This document shows, one piece after another, positions 28,133 to 37,262 of a stretch of 64,000 nt of DNA. The stretch's first letter is position 1, and the number at the start of each line of letters is the position of its first letter. The notes under the pieces were generated by a model, which saw nothing but the letters and a program-made list of their open reading frames with translations, did no database searches and had not been told where the DNA came from. The position numbers were made by a program, and so were the translations under genes. The stretch is from JBKEAJ01 sp047975005 (lineage in GTDB: Bacteria; Bacteroidota; Bacteroidia; Bacteroidales; Prolixibacteraceae): the NCBI GenBank assembly GCA_047975005.1, contig JBKECW010000094.1, positions 1-64,000 of the forward strand, given 5' to 3'.

Positions 28133-28681
28133 ATGAACGAATATCCCTCAATTAAGCTGAGAGCACCAGAGCCAGAAGATGTGGAATATCTATACAAATG
28201 GGAGAATGACGAAAGTCTGTGGCGCATAAGTAATAGCAACACCCAACTTTCAAAATACGATTTGTGGGAATACGTAAAGTCAGGGTCAAGAGATATATAC
28301 GAAACCAAACAACTCCGATTTATTATAACTGACGAGAGTTATAGCCCTGTGGGAACTATTGATTTATTCGACTTCTGTCCGAAGAATAGACGAGCCGGTA
28401 TCGGTCTTTGAATTTCTGCCGATGAGGACAGACGGAAAGGTATAGCATCTTCGGCATTGAAAGAACTCGAAACTTACGCAATAAAACATTTGAATATACA
28501 TCAACTATATGCTAATGTAATCGCCCTCAATGAGCCGAGCATAATGCTTTTTGAAAAAGCAAAGTATGAGGTGTGCGGACATAAAAAAGAATGGGTGTAT
28601 TATGAACAAGGCTGGAAAGACGAGCTGCTGATGCAGAAAATATTTGACAACAAACAGACGAACACTCAGATGTTAGGATAA
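28133..28681 (+). pseudogene. GNAT-family N-acetyltransferase interrupted by one in-frame TGA
   Basis: Reading from the ATG at 28133 gives 92 codons up to a TGA at 28409-28411. The same frame then continues without a break for another 89 codons to a TAA at 28679. The join is RRAGIGL-stop-ISADEDRRKGIASSAL, right at the start of the acetyl-CoA binding motif A (R/Q-x-x-G-x-A). Upstream residues match the RimJ/RimL-like group (LRAPEPEDVEYLYKWEND). Related proteins often have Trp or a hydrophobic residue at the interrupted position, so a TGG to TGA change would explain it. The rest looks undamaged, so the mutation may be recent or a sequence error. Confidence 0.8.
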
Positions 28682-28733
28682 AGGATTGGCGGACAAAACA
28701 AATAAAAGAAGAAACGGCCTGTTAGCTTATAAT

Positions 28734-29444
28734 ATGAAGAACAACACAAAACTATATCTTATCCCATCAGGATTGGGTGCAGACGATAACCTTTCGGTGC
28801 TGCCAACTCAAACTACTGACCTAATAAAGGAACTACAGATTTTTGTGGTGGAGAATATTAGAACCGCACGACGATTTCTGAAAAGTATTGACAAAGGTAT
28901 CCACATAGACTCTCTTTTCTTGCTGGAACTAAACGAGCATACCAATAAGAAAGAGCTTGATGAAATATGGAACAAAATAAAAGACCACAATGTGGGGATA
29001 ATATCCGAAGCAGGATGCCCCGCCGTTGCCGACCCCGGAAGCGACCTTGTAGCTATAGCTCATAAAAATAATAAAGAAGTTGTTCCGCTAATTGGACCTT
29101 CCTCCATACTGCTTGCTCTGATGGGCTCAGGGATGAACGGTCAGGGTTTTGCATTCTGTGGCTACTTGCCAGTCAAAACCCCCGCAAGGATAAACGCCAT
29201 AAAGAAGTTAGAAATCGTATCGACTCAAACTAAACAGACTCAAATATTTATTGAAACTCCGTATCGAAACGTCGCCTTGTTTCAAGATATCTTAAAGTCG
29301 TGTAGAGCAAATACATTGCTGTGTGTGGCATGCGACTTAACTAGCCATGCCCAAAAAATAAAAACAAGAAGCATCAAGGAATGGCAAAGGGAAGAGCTCG
29401 ATATTCACAAACGTCCGACAGTGTTCTTGTTGCATGCTTATTGA
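28734..29444 (+). CDS. RsmI-like SAM-dependent methyltransferase (tetrapyrrole methylase fold)
   Basis: 236 residues from the ATG at 28734. That start is chosen because it gives MKNNTKLYLIPSGLGAD, the family N-terminus; a TTG at 28686 adds an unlikely leader. Landmarks are the VVENIRTARRFLKSI block, the SAM-binding GIISEAGCPAVADPGSDLV (about 97-115), IGPSSILLALMGSGMNGQGFAFCGYLP and IFIETPYRN. It belongs to the RsmI side of the family, which 2'-O-methylates C1402 of 16S rRNA. It is shorter than E. coli RsmI (286 residues) and lacks its C-terminal domain, as is common in Bacteroidetes. The exact target is therefore not certain. Confidence 0.85.
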   Translation: MKNNTKLYLIPSGLGADDNLSVLPTQTTDLIKELQIFVVENIRTARRFLKSIDKGIHIDSLFLLELNEHTNKKELDEIWNKIKDHNVGIISEAGCPAVADPGSDLVAIAHKNNKEVVPLIGPSSILLALMGSGMNGQGFAFCGYLPVKTPARINAIKKLEIVSTQTKQTQIFIETPYRNVALFQDILKSCRANTLLCVACDLTSHAQKIKTRSIKEWQREELDIHKRPTVFLLHAY

Positions 29445-29634
29445 GATGATATATAACTCATAAACACTGAGTTGAGTCCATCTATAAACTCTAATGTCTG
29501 CATTATGCTTGCTTTGCGCATTAGTCATTTACACGAGTAAAACCCTAATTCACAAAGTTTCGCAAGCCTTGATCTTGAAATCAATATCTCAGACTCTTGA
29601 CATAATAGACGAACCTTAAATAAATATTATTTAT

Positions 29635-29642
29635 TAACTTTG
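29635..29642 (+). promoter_or_regulatory. -7 element of the transketolase promoter
   Basis: TAACTTTG matches TAnnTTTG, 80 bases before the transketolase start. The -33 region is AT-rich without a clear TTG. The 278-base space 29445-29722 otherwise shows no gene or RNA. Confidence 0.4.
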
Positions 29643-29722
29643 AGGCTTCTGAACTAAGAGGTATAAAATGATTAATTTATAAAAGCTAGAGGTTGACAAC
29701 CAAAAGTTCTAAAAAATAAAAT

Positions 29723-31744
29723 ATGGAGACTAAAATTGCAAACAGAGCCGCAGATAACATCAGAATACTAGCGGCATCGATGGTTGAAAAAGCTAAATCA
29801 GGACACCCAGGTGGTGCTATGGGTGGCGCGGATTTTATAAATATACTCTTCGGCGAGTTTCTAAACTATGACCCCGAAAATCCTAAATGGGCATTTAGAG
29901 ACAGATTCTTCCTTGATCCCGGACACATGTCGCCAATGTTGTACGGCGTTTTGTCGATGTGTGGAAAATACAGCATGGAAGACCTGAAAAACTTCCGCCA
30001 ATGGGGAAGTTGTACGCCCGGACACCCCGAAGTGGATGTTGACAGAGGAGTGGAAAATACATCGGGACCTCTCGGACAAGGACACGTAATGGCGGTTGGT
30101 GCTGCCATTGCTGAGCGTTTCTTGGTGAGTAGATTTGGAGAATGGATGGCTCATAAAACCTACACTTTTATCTCCGATGGTGGTATACAGGAGGAAATAT
30201 CGCAAGGCGCAGGACGGATAGCAGGCTTTTTGGGTTTGTCAAATCTTATTATGTTCTTCGACTCTAACGATATTCAGCTTTCAACAGAAACCGATGCCGT
30301 TACTTCAGAAGATACCGAAGCAAAATATAGAGCATGGGGTTGGGAAGTCCACACTATCAATGGCAATGATGCTGACGAAATAAGAACAGCACTAGGAAAA
30401 GCTGTCGCAGAGAAAAATAAACCTACTCTTATTATCGGTAAGACCACTATGGGAAAAGGGGCTGTCGATGCCAACGGCAACAGCTACGAGCGCAAGACTA
30501 GCACTCATGGGCAGCCACTTAGTGCTGCCGGAGCAGACATAAATAAAACTGTCGAAAACCTAGGTGGAAATGCTGCCAATCCATTTGTGATTTTTGATGA
30601 GGTGAAAGAGGCATACTGCGTCAGAGCAGAGCAGTTGCAGAAAATCCTTGCTCAACGAAATGAGGTAGAGAAAGACTGGAGAAGTAAGAATGCCGACTTG
30701 GCAAATAAATTGGATACTTTCTTGTCGGGTAAGATTCCTGATATTAATTTCAGCAAAATAGAACAAAAAGCAGGCATTGCGACAAGGGCGGCATCGGCAA
30801 AGGTACTGTCGGTATTTGCCGAGAAAGTGGAGAATATGATTGTATCGTCTGCCGACCTTTCGAACTCTGACAAAACAGATGGCTTCCTGTCTAAGACCAC
30901 AGCATTTACACGTGGCGATTTCAGCGGAGCATTCTTGCAAGCAGGTGTTTGCGAGCTGTCGATGGCGTGCATAATGAACGGAATGGCTCTGCACGGTGGA
31001 GTAATACCTGTGTGTGGAACATTCTTCGTTTTTTCCGATTATATGAAACCTGCCATCAGAATGTCGGCACTAATGGGACTACCTGTCAAGTACGTGTGGT
31101 CGCATGATGCTTTCCGCGTGGGCGAGGATGGTCCTACACACCAACCCGTAGAGCAAGAAGCGCAAATCAGACTGATGGAGAAACTCAAAAACCACAAAGG
31201 CGAAAATTCAATGCTTGTACTGCGCCCCGCCGATGCACTAGAAACGGATGTGGCATGGAAACTGGCATTGGAAAATACCTCTACGCCAAGCGGATTAATC
31301 CTGTCAAGACAAAATATTGCCGATCTGCCAAGCTCCGGCAATAGATACGATGATGCAATGCAAGCCACCAACGGAGCTTATGTGGTGACAGACTGCGAAA
31401 ACCCTGACGTGATACTTCTGGCAAGTGGCTCGGAGGTATCAACACTCATTGAGGGAGCAAAACTACTTGCTGAGGACGGGGTGAAAACTCGTGTCGTGTC
31501 TGTACCATCCGAAGGACTATTCAGAAGTCAGTCAAAAGATTATCAGGAGTCTGTCCTTCCAAAAGGAATTAAACGTTTTGGCTTGACAGCAGGACTTCCC
31601 GTAAATCTTGAAGGTCTGGTAGGCGAAGATGGAAAAGTTTGGGGACTGGAAAGTTTTGGTTATTCCGCTCCATACACTAAACTCGATGAAGAGTTTGGGT
31701 TTACAGGTAAAAATGTCTACGAGCAGGTGAAGACAATGCTATAA
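29723..31744 (+). CDS. tkt: Transketolase
   Basis: 673 residues, full length. The N-terminal thiamin diphosphate domain has SGHPGGAMGGADF (about 26-38), the substrate His in LDPGHMSP, SGPLGQGH, and a ThDP/metal motif ISDGGIQEE with NDIQLS downstream. The middle PYR domain begins near 355 and contains the RVGEDGPTHQPVEQE stretch with the catalytic Glu. The C-terminal domain starts near 540. It moves two-carbon ketol units between sugar phosphates in the pentose phosphate pathway. It stands alone and ends at a terminator. Confidence 0.96.
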   Translation: METKIANRAADNIRILAASMVEKAKSGHPGGAMGGADFINILFGEFLNYDPENPKWAFRDRFFLDPGHMSPMLYGVLSMCGKYSMEDLKNFRQWGSCTPGHPEVDVDRGVENTSGPLGQGHVMAVGAAIAERFLVSRFGEWMAHKTYTFISDGGIQEEISQGAGRIAGFLGLSNLIMFFDSNDIQLSTETDAVTSEDTEAKYRAWGWEVHTINGNDADEIRTALGKAVAEKNKPTLIIGKTTMGKGAVDANGNSYERKTSTHGQPLSAAGADINKTVENLGGNAANPFVIFDEVKEAYCVRAEQLQKILAQRNEVEKDWRSKNADLANKLDTFLSGKIPDINFSKIEQKAGIATRAASAKVLSVFAEKVENMIVSSADLSNSDKTDGFLSKTTAFTRGDFSGAFLQAGVCELSMACIMNGMALHGGVIPVCGTFFVFSDYMKPAIRMSALMGLPVKYVWSHDAFRVGEDGPTHQPVEQEAQIRLMEKLKNHKGENSMLVLRPADALETDVAWKLALENTSTPSGLILSRQNIADLPSSGNRYDDAMQATNGAYVVTDCENPDVILLASGSEVSTLIEGAKLLAEDGVKTRVVSVPSEGLFRSQSKDYQESVLPKGIKRFGLTAGLPVNLEGLVGEDGKVWGLESFGYSAPYTKLDEEFGFTGKNVYEQVKTML

Positions 31745-31756
31745 CCTGCAAAGATT

Positions 31757-31800
31757 GAGGTTGAGATTGAGAGTTTTACTCAATCTCAACCTTTATTTTA
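31757..31800 (+). terminator. Terminator after transketolase
   Basis: A perfect 13-bp stem GGTTGAGATTGAG / CTCAATCTCAACC with a 7-base loop, followed by TTTATTTTA. It begins about 15 bases after the stop codon. Confidence 0.85.
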
Positions 31801-31973
31801 ATATCAAGCTTAGCCTCGACATCATTTTTCTGCGTTTCCTTGCTTTCTCCAAAATTTCTACATATTTACTTGCTTACTTTGCTGAAAATTAATCACCGAT
31901 GATGGCTGTCGTAGCAACACTGACCAAGGTCTCTGCTTATTTGTAACAGCTTTTGTCTATAAAATTAAATATT

Positions 31974-32414
31974 ATGAAAAAGTTAGTAGCGTCAGTAGTG
32001 TTGTTAACGATAATGCTAACAACATTTGCAAGTTGTGATAGAAAAGTTTTGTTGAAGGATGCCCAAACTCCGGCGGAAATCAGGGAGTTTGTTCAGATTC
32101 ATTTTCCTGAGAACTCTATTGTTCAGACTATTAAGGAAATTGACGATTTTGAGGTAACTTTCGATGTTACCCTGAAAGGAGGTATCTTCTTAGAGTTTAA
32201 TCGGGCAAAGCAAATTATTGAGATAGACTCAAAAAATGGCACCGTTCCGAGTAGTGCGATTTCTCCCAAAATTACGGAGTATGTAAGCACTAACTACCCT
32301 GATACTAGAATATTGCAATGGGAAATAGACGACCGCCGCCAAAAAGTCAAAATCAGCAACGCTATGGAGCTGGAGTTTACCAAGAGTGGCGAGTTTCTGA
32401 TGATTGACGATTGA
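31974..32414 (+). CDS. PepSY-like domain lipoprotein
   Basis: 146 residues from the ATG at 31974, which starts a clean lipoprotein signal MKKLVASVVLLTIMLTTFASC with the lipid-bearing Cys at about 21. The mature part has two copies of a PepSY-like unit: AEIREFVQIHFPENSIVQTIKE with GIFLEFNRAKQIIEID, then ITEYVSTNYPDTRILQWEID with AMELEFTKSGEFLMID. Such proteins are common in the Bacteroidetes periplasm and have no proven function. A single gene with its own terminator follows transketolase. Confidence 0.85.
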   Translation: MKKLVASVVLLTIMLTTFASCDRKVLLKDAQTPAEIREFVQIHFPENSIVQTIKEIDDFEVTFDVTLKGGIFLEFNRAKQIIEIDSKNGTVPSSAISPKITEYVSTNYPDTRILQWEIDDRRQKVKISNAMELEFTKSGEFLMIDD

Positions 32415-32440
32415 TTTTTCATTTGTGATATATAACTGTA

Positions 32441-32478
32441 AAAGGGCAAGTCCGAAAACATCGAACTTGCCCTTTTTT
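32441..32478 (+). terminator. Terminator after the PepSY-like gene
   Basis: GGGCAAGT / ACTTGCCC stem extended by a CGA/TCG pair across a one-base mismatch, then six T. It lies 30 bases after the stop codon. Confidence 0.88.
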
Positions 32479-32580
32479 GTGATATGGAATTAGAATTGAA
32501 AAAACATCTCCTTTTTGCTTTGCATTATTGGCATGAATATCAACCCTTTTTTCAATAACTAATGCGACACCGCAGTTCAT

Positions 32581-32955
32581 TTATATCTCAAAACTGTGGT
32601 TGTTATCATTGTTTTTATGAGTGGTGAAAGTAAATCTCCAGCAGATGTAGTTGAAGGTATAGAGATTGGTGCGAATTTCTTTTTGAAAAAGCCATTAGCA
32701 ATTGTTGAGATAGATGTATATGTGAAACTAGCATTGAAGTCGCAACAGCCTGATGAGGAGCAATATCGATTTGGACAATGTGTTTTTATACCAACAGAGT
32801 GAATAATTAGGGGTAGCAACAAAGAAGTGCGGAATGATACAGAAATGGAAGAATCTTTGCGAAATATTATAAGCTCCCTTCGGGAAAAAATAGAAGGAAA
32901 AGGACTGTATATAGAAACAGTGAGGAATAAAGGATATAGGCTAGAACAAGAGTAG
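32581..32955 (+). pseudogene. Decayed OmpR-family response regulator
   Basis: One frame carries pieces of a Bacteroidetes OmpR-type regulator. VVIIVFMSGESKSPADVVEGIEIGANFFLKKPL corresponds to the end of the receiver (usual form: FLTAKS... D-V-V-x-G-x-x-x-GADDYLTKPF). It continues into the linker YRFGQCVFIPTE, then a TGA at 32800. In the same frame follow IIRGSNKE, then SLRNIISSLREKI and YIETVRNKGYRLEQE, which is the end of the winged helix (I-S-x-LR-x-x-x ... KGxGYRL) before TAG at 32953. The start of the receiver with its phospho-acceptor Asp and about 40 residues of the DNA-binding domain are missing. It cannot make a working regulator. Confidence 0.75.
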
Positions 32956-32985
32956 TGAATATTTTTTATTTTCTTTGTAGTCGAT

Positions 32986-34005
32986 ATGCTTATACACAAA
33001 CAAAATACAAGTCTGAAATCCTATAATACTTTTGGGGTTGATGTCAATGCAAAGCATCTGATTAGAGCTTCGTCGGCATTGGAGGTGGTGGATTATCTCA
33101 ATAAAAATACTGAGCTGCTGAAAATTCCCCGAATGATTGTGGGTGAGGGTAGTAACCTGTTGTTTCTTGCTGATTTTGATGGACTTATTATACGACTAGA
33201 GAGTGCCTGTATGAATCTTAGGGAGCTTGACGGCTCTGTGGAGATAATACTCACTGCATCGGCAGGTGTGGTGTGGGACTCGCTGGTGAACTTTGCTTGC
33301 AATAACAAGTTGTTCGGGTTGGAAAACTTGTCTTATATTCCCGGAACGGTGGGAGCATCGGCAGTGCAGAATGTCGGGGCTTATGGTGTGGAGGCTGCCG
33401 ATTTGATTGTTGAGGTTAGAGGCTACGACTTCCATAAGCAAGAATGGTTTTCTATGTCTGCCGAAGAATGCAAGTTTGCGTATAGAGACAGCATATTCAA
33501 GCACTATGAACGAGGGCGGATATTAATTTCGGATGTAGATTTTCGCTTGTCGTCCAAGCCTTGTTTTAAGTTGGATTATGGCGATGTGAGAGCCAGAGTT
33601 GAGGCATTGGGAGAGTATTCTGCTACTGATGTGCGCAAGGTGATAACGGAAATAAGGCAAAGCAAGCTGCCCGATCCGAAAGATTTGGGGAGTGCAGGAA
33701 GTTTTTTCAAAAATCCACTCATCTGCAAGGAACATTTCGAGAGAATCAAGAGCAAGTATCCCGATTTGAAAGGTTACGAAATGTCGGATTCAGTGATGAA
33801 AATTCATGCCGCATGGCTCATCGATAAAGCTGGTCTGAGAGGTGAGAAAGTAGGAGGAGCTCAGGTTTACGACAAACAACCCTTGGTGATAGTAAACGCA
33901 GGCACTGCCACCGGCGGAGATGTGCGGAATTTGGCAGAGTTAATTCAAAATAGAGTGAAGGAGGAGTTTAAAATAGAACTTCATCCTGAAGTTATGTATA
34001 TTTAG
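32986..34005 (+). CDS. murB: UDP-N-acetylenolpyruvoylglucosamine reductase
   Basis: 339 residues, the length of the E. coli type. N-terminal FAD domain with NTFGVDV, VGEGSNLLF and YIPGTVGASAVQNVGAYG. The catalytic Ser is 239 in GSAGSFFKNP, and HPEVMYI ends the protein with the conserved Glu. It reduces the enolpyruvyl group made by MurA to form UDP-MurNAc. It is followed after 17 bases by murA. The pairing of murB with murA puts the two first committed steps of peptidoglycan synthesis in one unit. Confidence 0.96.
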   Translation: MLIHKQNTSLKSYNTFGVDVNAKHLIRASSALEVVDYLNKNTELLKIPRMIVGEGSNLLFLADFDGLIIRLESACMNLRELDGSVEIILTASAGVVWDSLVNFACNNKLFGLENLSYIPGTVGASAVQNVGAYGVEAADLIVEVRGYDFHKQEWFSMSAEECKFAYRDSIFKHYERGRILISDVDFRLSSKPCFKLDYGDVRARVEALGEYSATDVRKVITEIRQSKLPDPKDLGSAGSFFKNPLICKEHFERIKSKYPDLKGYEMSDSVMKIHAAWLIDKAGLRGEKVGGAQVYDKQPLVIVNAGTATGGDVRNLAELIQNRVKEEFKIELHPEVMYI

Positions 34006-34022
34006 TTGTAAAATTGATTGTT

Positions 34023-35339
34023 ATGGCAGTGTTGAAGATAGGAGGAAAAAAGAAATTAAGTGGAGAAATTCATCCGCATGGTGCAAAAAACGAGGCGTTG
34101 CAGGTGCTTTGTGCAGCACTGTTGACACAGGAAGAGGTAGTTTTTAATAATGTGCCGCTTGTACGTGATGTATTGGAGCTTATTTCAATAATTAAAAAAC
34201 TCGGTGCGGAGGTGAAAGAAATGGGCAGCCACTCGTTCTCCATAAAAATGGCAGATTTTGATAAGGATTATATCAACTCAGGTGAGTACTATAAAGACCT
34301 GCCACGCTTGCGAGGCTCTGTAATGCTGATGGCGCCATTGTTGTGCCGCCTTGGCGATGCTGTTCTTCCTCAGTTGGGGGGCGACAAAATCGGTCGGCGA
34401 CGTTTGGATACACACTTTAGAGGCTTGGAGCTTCTGGGGGCAGAGTTTGAGTACGACGATATTCTGAATAGATATCACATCTGGCAAAACGGCTCTTTGG
34501 AAGGACGCTACATTCTGCTTGAGGAAGCATCGGTAACAGGGACTGCAAACGTGCTTATGGCATCAGTATTTGCCGAGGGTGTAACTACAATATATAATGC
34601 TGCATGCGAGCCGTATATACAACAACTCTGTGCTATGCTGAACCGTATGGGTGCAAAAATATCGGGTGTCGGCTCGAACCTCCTTACAATAGAGGGCGTA
34701 AAAGAGCTTGGCGGAACAGAGCATACTATACTGCCCGACATGATAGAGGTTGGTAGCTTTATTGGCATGGCGGCACTGACAAATTCTACTATTAGAATAA
34801 AAAATGTGCGTGTCGATATGCTCGGCTGTATATTGCGTGAATTCAGAAAGTTGGGTATAAGAATAGATGTCGAGGGCGACGATTTGATTGTTCGTGAACA
34901 AGGAATTTATAAACCGCAGGCATTTATCGACGGCTCTATTTTGACTATCCACGATGCCCCGTGGCCGGGATTGTCGCCCGACTTGATAAGTGTGATGATT
35001 GTCGTGGCAACACAAGCCGAAGGTAGTGTGCTGTTTCATCAACGGATGTTTGAGAGCCGTTTATATTTTGTTGACAAACTCATTGATATGGGAGCGCAGG
35101 TGATAATTTGCGACCCTCACAGAGCAAATGTTATCGGACACGGCAGGCGTGTGAGCCTGAAAGCTACAACTCTGATATCGCCCGATATACGTGCCGGTAT
35201 GGCTCTGCTGCTTGCCGCTCTTAGTGCCGACGGAACAAGTATTATCAAAAATATAGAACAGATCGAGCGTGGATACGAAGACCTTGAAGGTCGCCTCAAA
35301 GCCCTCGGTGCAGACATCGAAAGGGTGGAGGATATATAA
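34023..35339 (+). CDS. murA: UDP-N-acetylglucosamine 1-carboxyvinyltransferase
   Basis: 438 residues from the ATG at 34023; a TTG nine bases earlier is less likely. Lys22 and Asn23 in HGAKNEAL match the substrate-binding pair of the family. The loop that normally carries the catalytic Cys (Cys115 in E. coli, PGGCTIG) reads LGGDKIGRRRLD, so Asp121 replaces Cys. This is the natural Asp form also known from Mycobacterium and Chlamydia, and it predicts insensitivity to fosfomycin. It transfers enolpyruvate from PEP to UDP-GlcNAc. It follows murB directly. Confidence 0.96.
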   Translation: MAVLKIGGKKKLSGEIHPHGAKNEALQVLCAALLTQEEVVFNNVPLVRDVLELISIIKKLGAEVKEMGSHSFSIKMADFDKDYINSGEYYKDLPRLRGSVMLMAPLLCRLGDAVLPQLGGDKIGRRRLDTHFRGLELLGAEFEYDDILNRYHIWQNGSLEGRYILLEEASVTGTANVLMASVFAEGVTTIYNAACEPYIQQLCAMLNRMGAKISGVGSNLLTIEGVKELGGTEHTILPDMIEVGSFIGMAALTNSTIRIKNVRVDMLGCILREFRKLGIRIDVEGDDLIVREQGIYKPQAFIDGSILTIHDAPWPGLSPDLISVMIVVATQAEGSVLFHQRMFESRLYFVDKLIDMGAQVIICDPHRANVIGHGRRVSLKATTLISPDIRAGMALLLAALSADGTSIIKNIEQIERGYEDLEGRLKALGADIERVEDI

Positions 35340-35397
35340 TGTTCTGATGCTACGATGTTACAATTCAACAATTGCATAAGAACTTTCCACGAGTGTA

Positions 35398-35431
35398 AAT
35401 ATAAAGGGAGACGGGGTTTGCCTGTCTCCCT
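35398..35431. repeat. GTAGRGRC-type palindrome between convergent genes
   Basis: AGGGAGACGGG / CCTGTCTCCCT with a GTTTG loop (35405-35431) gives an 11-bp stem with one G-T pair. It resembles the palindromes at 16274-16298 and 37590-37614. It sits between murA and the beta-helix lipoprotein gene and may also help end transcription from the minus strand, where AT-rich sequence follows. Confidence 0.5.
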
Positions 35432-35453
35432 AAGCATAAAAAATGAGATGGTT

Positions 35454-37262
35454 TTAAGGTCTTCCACCACCACCACCACCACCACCACCACCAGTAGTGC
35501 TGCCAACAGTGCTAACTGTATTGGTCTCCGCGAATCTAGCATAGGAATAGCCACCGCTGTATGTGCCGTCGGTATATAGTCCTCCTTTTTCAGTACCATC
35601 GCTACTACCTCCAGTATAGATTGTATATGTGTTACCTTGCTCTAGCAAGGGACTTGAGAATGTTAGAGACGAGTAGGAGTTTTTGGGCTTGAAGGTAATA
35701 ATACTCTCTCCATCACTGTTTTGTATGTTAAACATAGTGCCTGCCGTCTGCGTACTAGAAAAGCCTACAAGCACAGAATTTTGTGTTGATGCACTACTTG
35801 GAGTCTCTCGCATATTCGACAGATGTTCGGCAATGACTATCAGCCCGTAGTTGAATTTTATTGTTCCGTTTACGTCAACGCCTATTTCAACACCCGACGA
35901 GGGGGCGTGTACTAGTACTGTTCCGCCGTTTATCTCTAGTGTGCCGTTGCTGTCCAAACCGTCGCCCGCTTGCGGGTAGCACACTATGTAGCCGCCGTTG
36001 ATTATCATCTTGCTGCCGTCGTCTTCCTCGTCGCCACCGTTTGCCGTATTGAGAGCATCGTCGCTAGATACTATGCTGATATTGCCGGTGTTGATGACAA
36101 GGCGGACAGCTTCCAAGCCTTCTACGCAAGTCGAGATATTTATTTCGCCGCCGTTGATGTACTGATTAAGCTCCGACTGTATGCCATCGCTTCCTGATGC
36201 TATATTGATAGTGCCACCATTGATGCACACAAGGGTGTCGCTCTTGATACCGTCGTCAGCACAGTTGAGTGTGATGGTGGCGTTGTCTATCAGTACGCTT
36301 GCCGTACCTTTCAGTCCTTTGGCAGACTCAGTGTCCACAAACGTAGTGCTGTTATGTCCGTCGGCACAAGTGATGTCGAATGTGCCGCCCTCGATGATGA
36401 GGTCGCTTTCGGCTTGTGCACCGTCTTTTTGAGACTTGATAGTGAAGTTGCCGTCAGTGATATATATGTAGCCTCTGTCGGCATTGCTGTCGTTGCTCTT
36501 TAGTGCATCATCTCCCGAAGTAATGTCGAATGTGCCGCCACTAATTACTAGATAATCTTTACCTCTGATTCCCTCGTCTACTGAGTTAATTGTGATATTG
36601 CCCGAATTGATAATAAGTCCGTCCTTGCTCGAAATGCCAATGTTGTAGTTGGAATTTATGCTCAGAGAACCGCTGCCTGTGATAGACATATCGCCTTTGC
36701 AGAATAGGGTAGCATTGGGTTCGTCTGTACCCTCTGCAAATGTGTAAGTGCTGCCATCGGTGAGGGAGTTTTCAGTGCCGTCGGCAAGGAAGACTATCAT
36801 TTTCTCTGCCGATGTGGCGGCAAGGGGCGACTGGTCGCTACAGGTGATATTTGCCCCGTTCAGAACTATTTTTACTGCATCTTTGTCGCTAGTGTTTACG
36901 ACTATTCTGCCATTGCTCAGAGTGCCACTGAGGATATAAGTGCCTGCTTCGTTTATCGTTGCGATGTTGTTTGTTACGGAAACACCTTTGAACGAAGAAG
37001 TGTTTAACTCGCTGAAATTTATGGTTGTAGCCGTGTTGCTGTCGTAAGTGTAGTCGCCGGCTTCCTCGTGGGTGCTTCTGTTGGCAGAGATAAAATTCTT
37101 GAAATCTAAGACGTATTGCTCGTCAATATTGTCTTTAATTTGGGAGTCGACATTGTTGCTGTTGCCACTGTCTCCTGTGTTGTTGCTGTCGTCATCGTTT
37201 TTACACGACATGATAAACATAAAAAAACCGATGATTACAATTGATACTAATGACCTGTTCAT
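35454..37262 (-). CDS. Cthe_2159/DUF4353-type beta-helix lipoprotein with poly-Gly tail
   Basis: 602 residues. Lipoprotein signal with Cys20 (FIMSCKND) and then an Asp/Asn/Ser-rich spacer. From about residue 60 to 460 there are repeated short beta-helix turns of the type SGGTFDITSGDDALKS and INGGTINIASGSDGIQS, each ending in a D-G-I/D-A-L/G-L turn. This is the pattern of the Cthe_2159 (DUF4353) right-handed beta-helix family, whose founding member binds pectic polysaccharide with calcium. The end is a run of about ten Gly coded by repeated GGT codons, then RP. A carbohydrate-binding role at the cell surface is an inference. It is a single gene convergent with murA. Confidence 0.8.
   Translation of the reverse strand: MNRSLVSIVIIGFFMFIMSCKNDDDSNNTGDSGNSNNVDSQIKDNIDEQYVLDFKNFISANRSTHEEAGDYTYDSNTATTINFSELNTSSFKGVSVTNNIATINEAGTYILSGTLSNGRIVVNTSDKDAVKIVLNGANITCSDQSPLAATSAEKMIVFLADGTENSLTDGSTYTFAEGTDEPNATLFCKGDMSITGSGSLSINSNYNIGISSKDGLIINSGNITINSVDEGIRGKDYLVISGGTFDITSGDDALKSNDSNADRGYIYITDGNFTIKSQKDGAQAESDLIIEGGTFDITCADGHNSTTFVDTESAKGLKGTASVLIDNATITLNCADDGIKSDTLVCINGGTINIASGSDGIQSELNQYINGGEINISTCVEGLEAVRLVINTGNISIVSSDDALNTANGGDEEDDGSKMIINGGYIVCYPQAGDGLDSNGTLEINGGTVLVHAPSSGVEIGVDVNGTIKFNYGLIVIAEHLSNMRETPSSASTQNSVLVGFSSTQTAGTMFNIQNSDGESIITFKPKNSYSSLTFSSPLLEQGNTYTIYTGGSSDGTEKGGLYTDGTYSGGYSYARFAETNTVSTVGSTTGGGGGGGGGGRP
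35464..35492. repeat. Trinucleotide (ACC/GGT)n microsatellite in the coding 3' end
   Basis: About nine perfect CCA/ACC units on the plus strand, coding Gly on the minus strand. Changes in repeat number would lengthen or shorten the Gly tail without shifting the frame. Confidence 0.85.

Noticed and set aside
28409..28430. Selenocysteine (TGA) with a SECIS-like hairpin in the GNAT gene
   Set aside because: The hairpin is too near the TGA and has no typical loop. The interrupted position suits Trp, and other TGA codons in the window act as normal stops.
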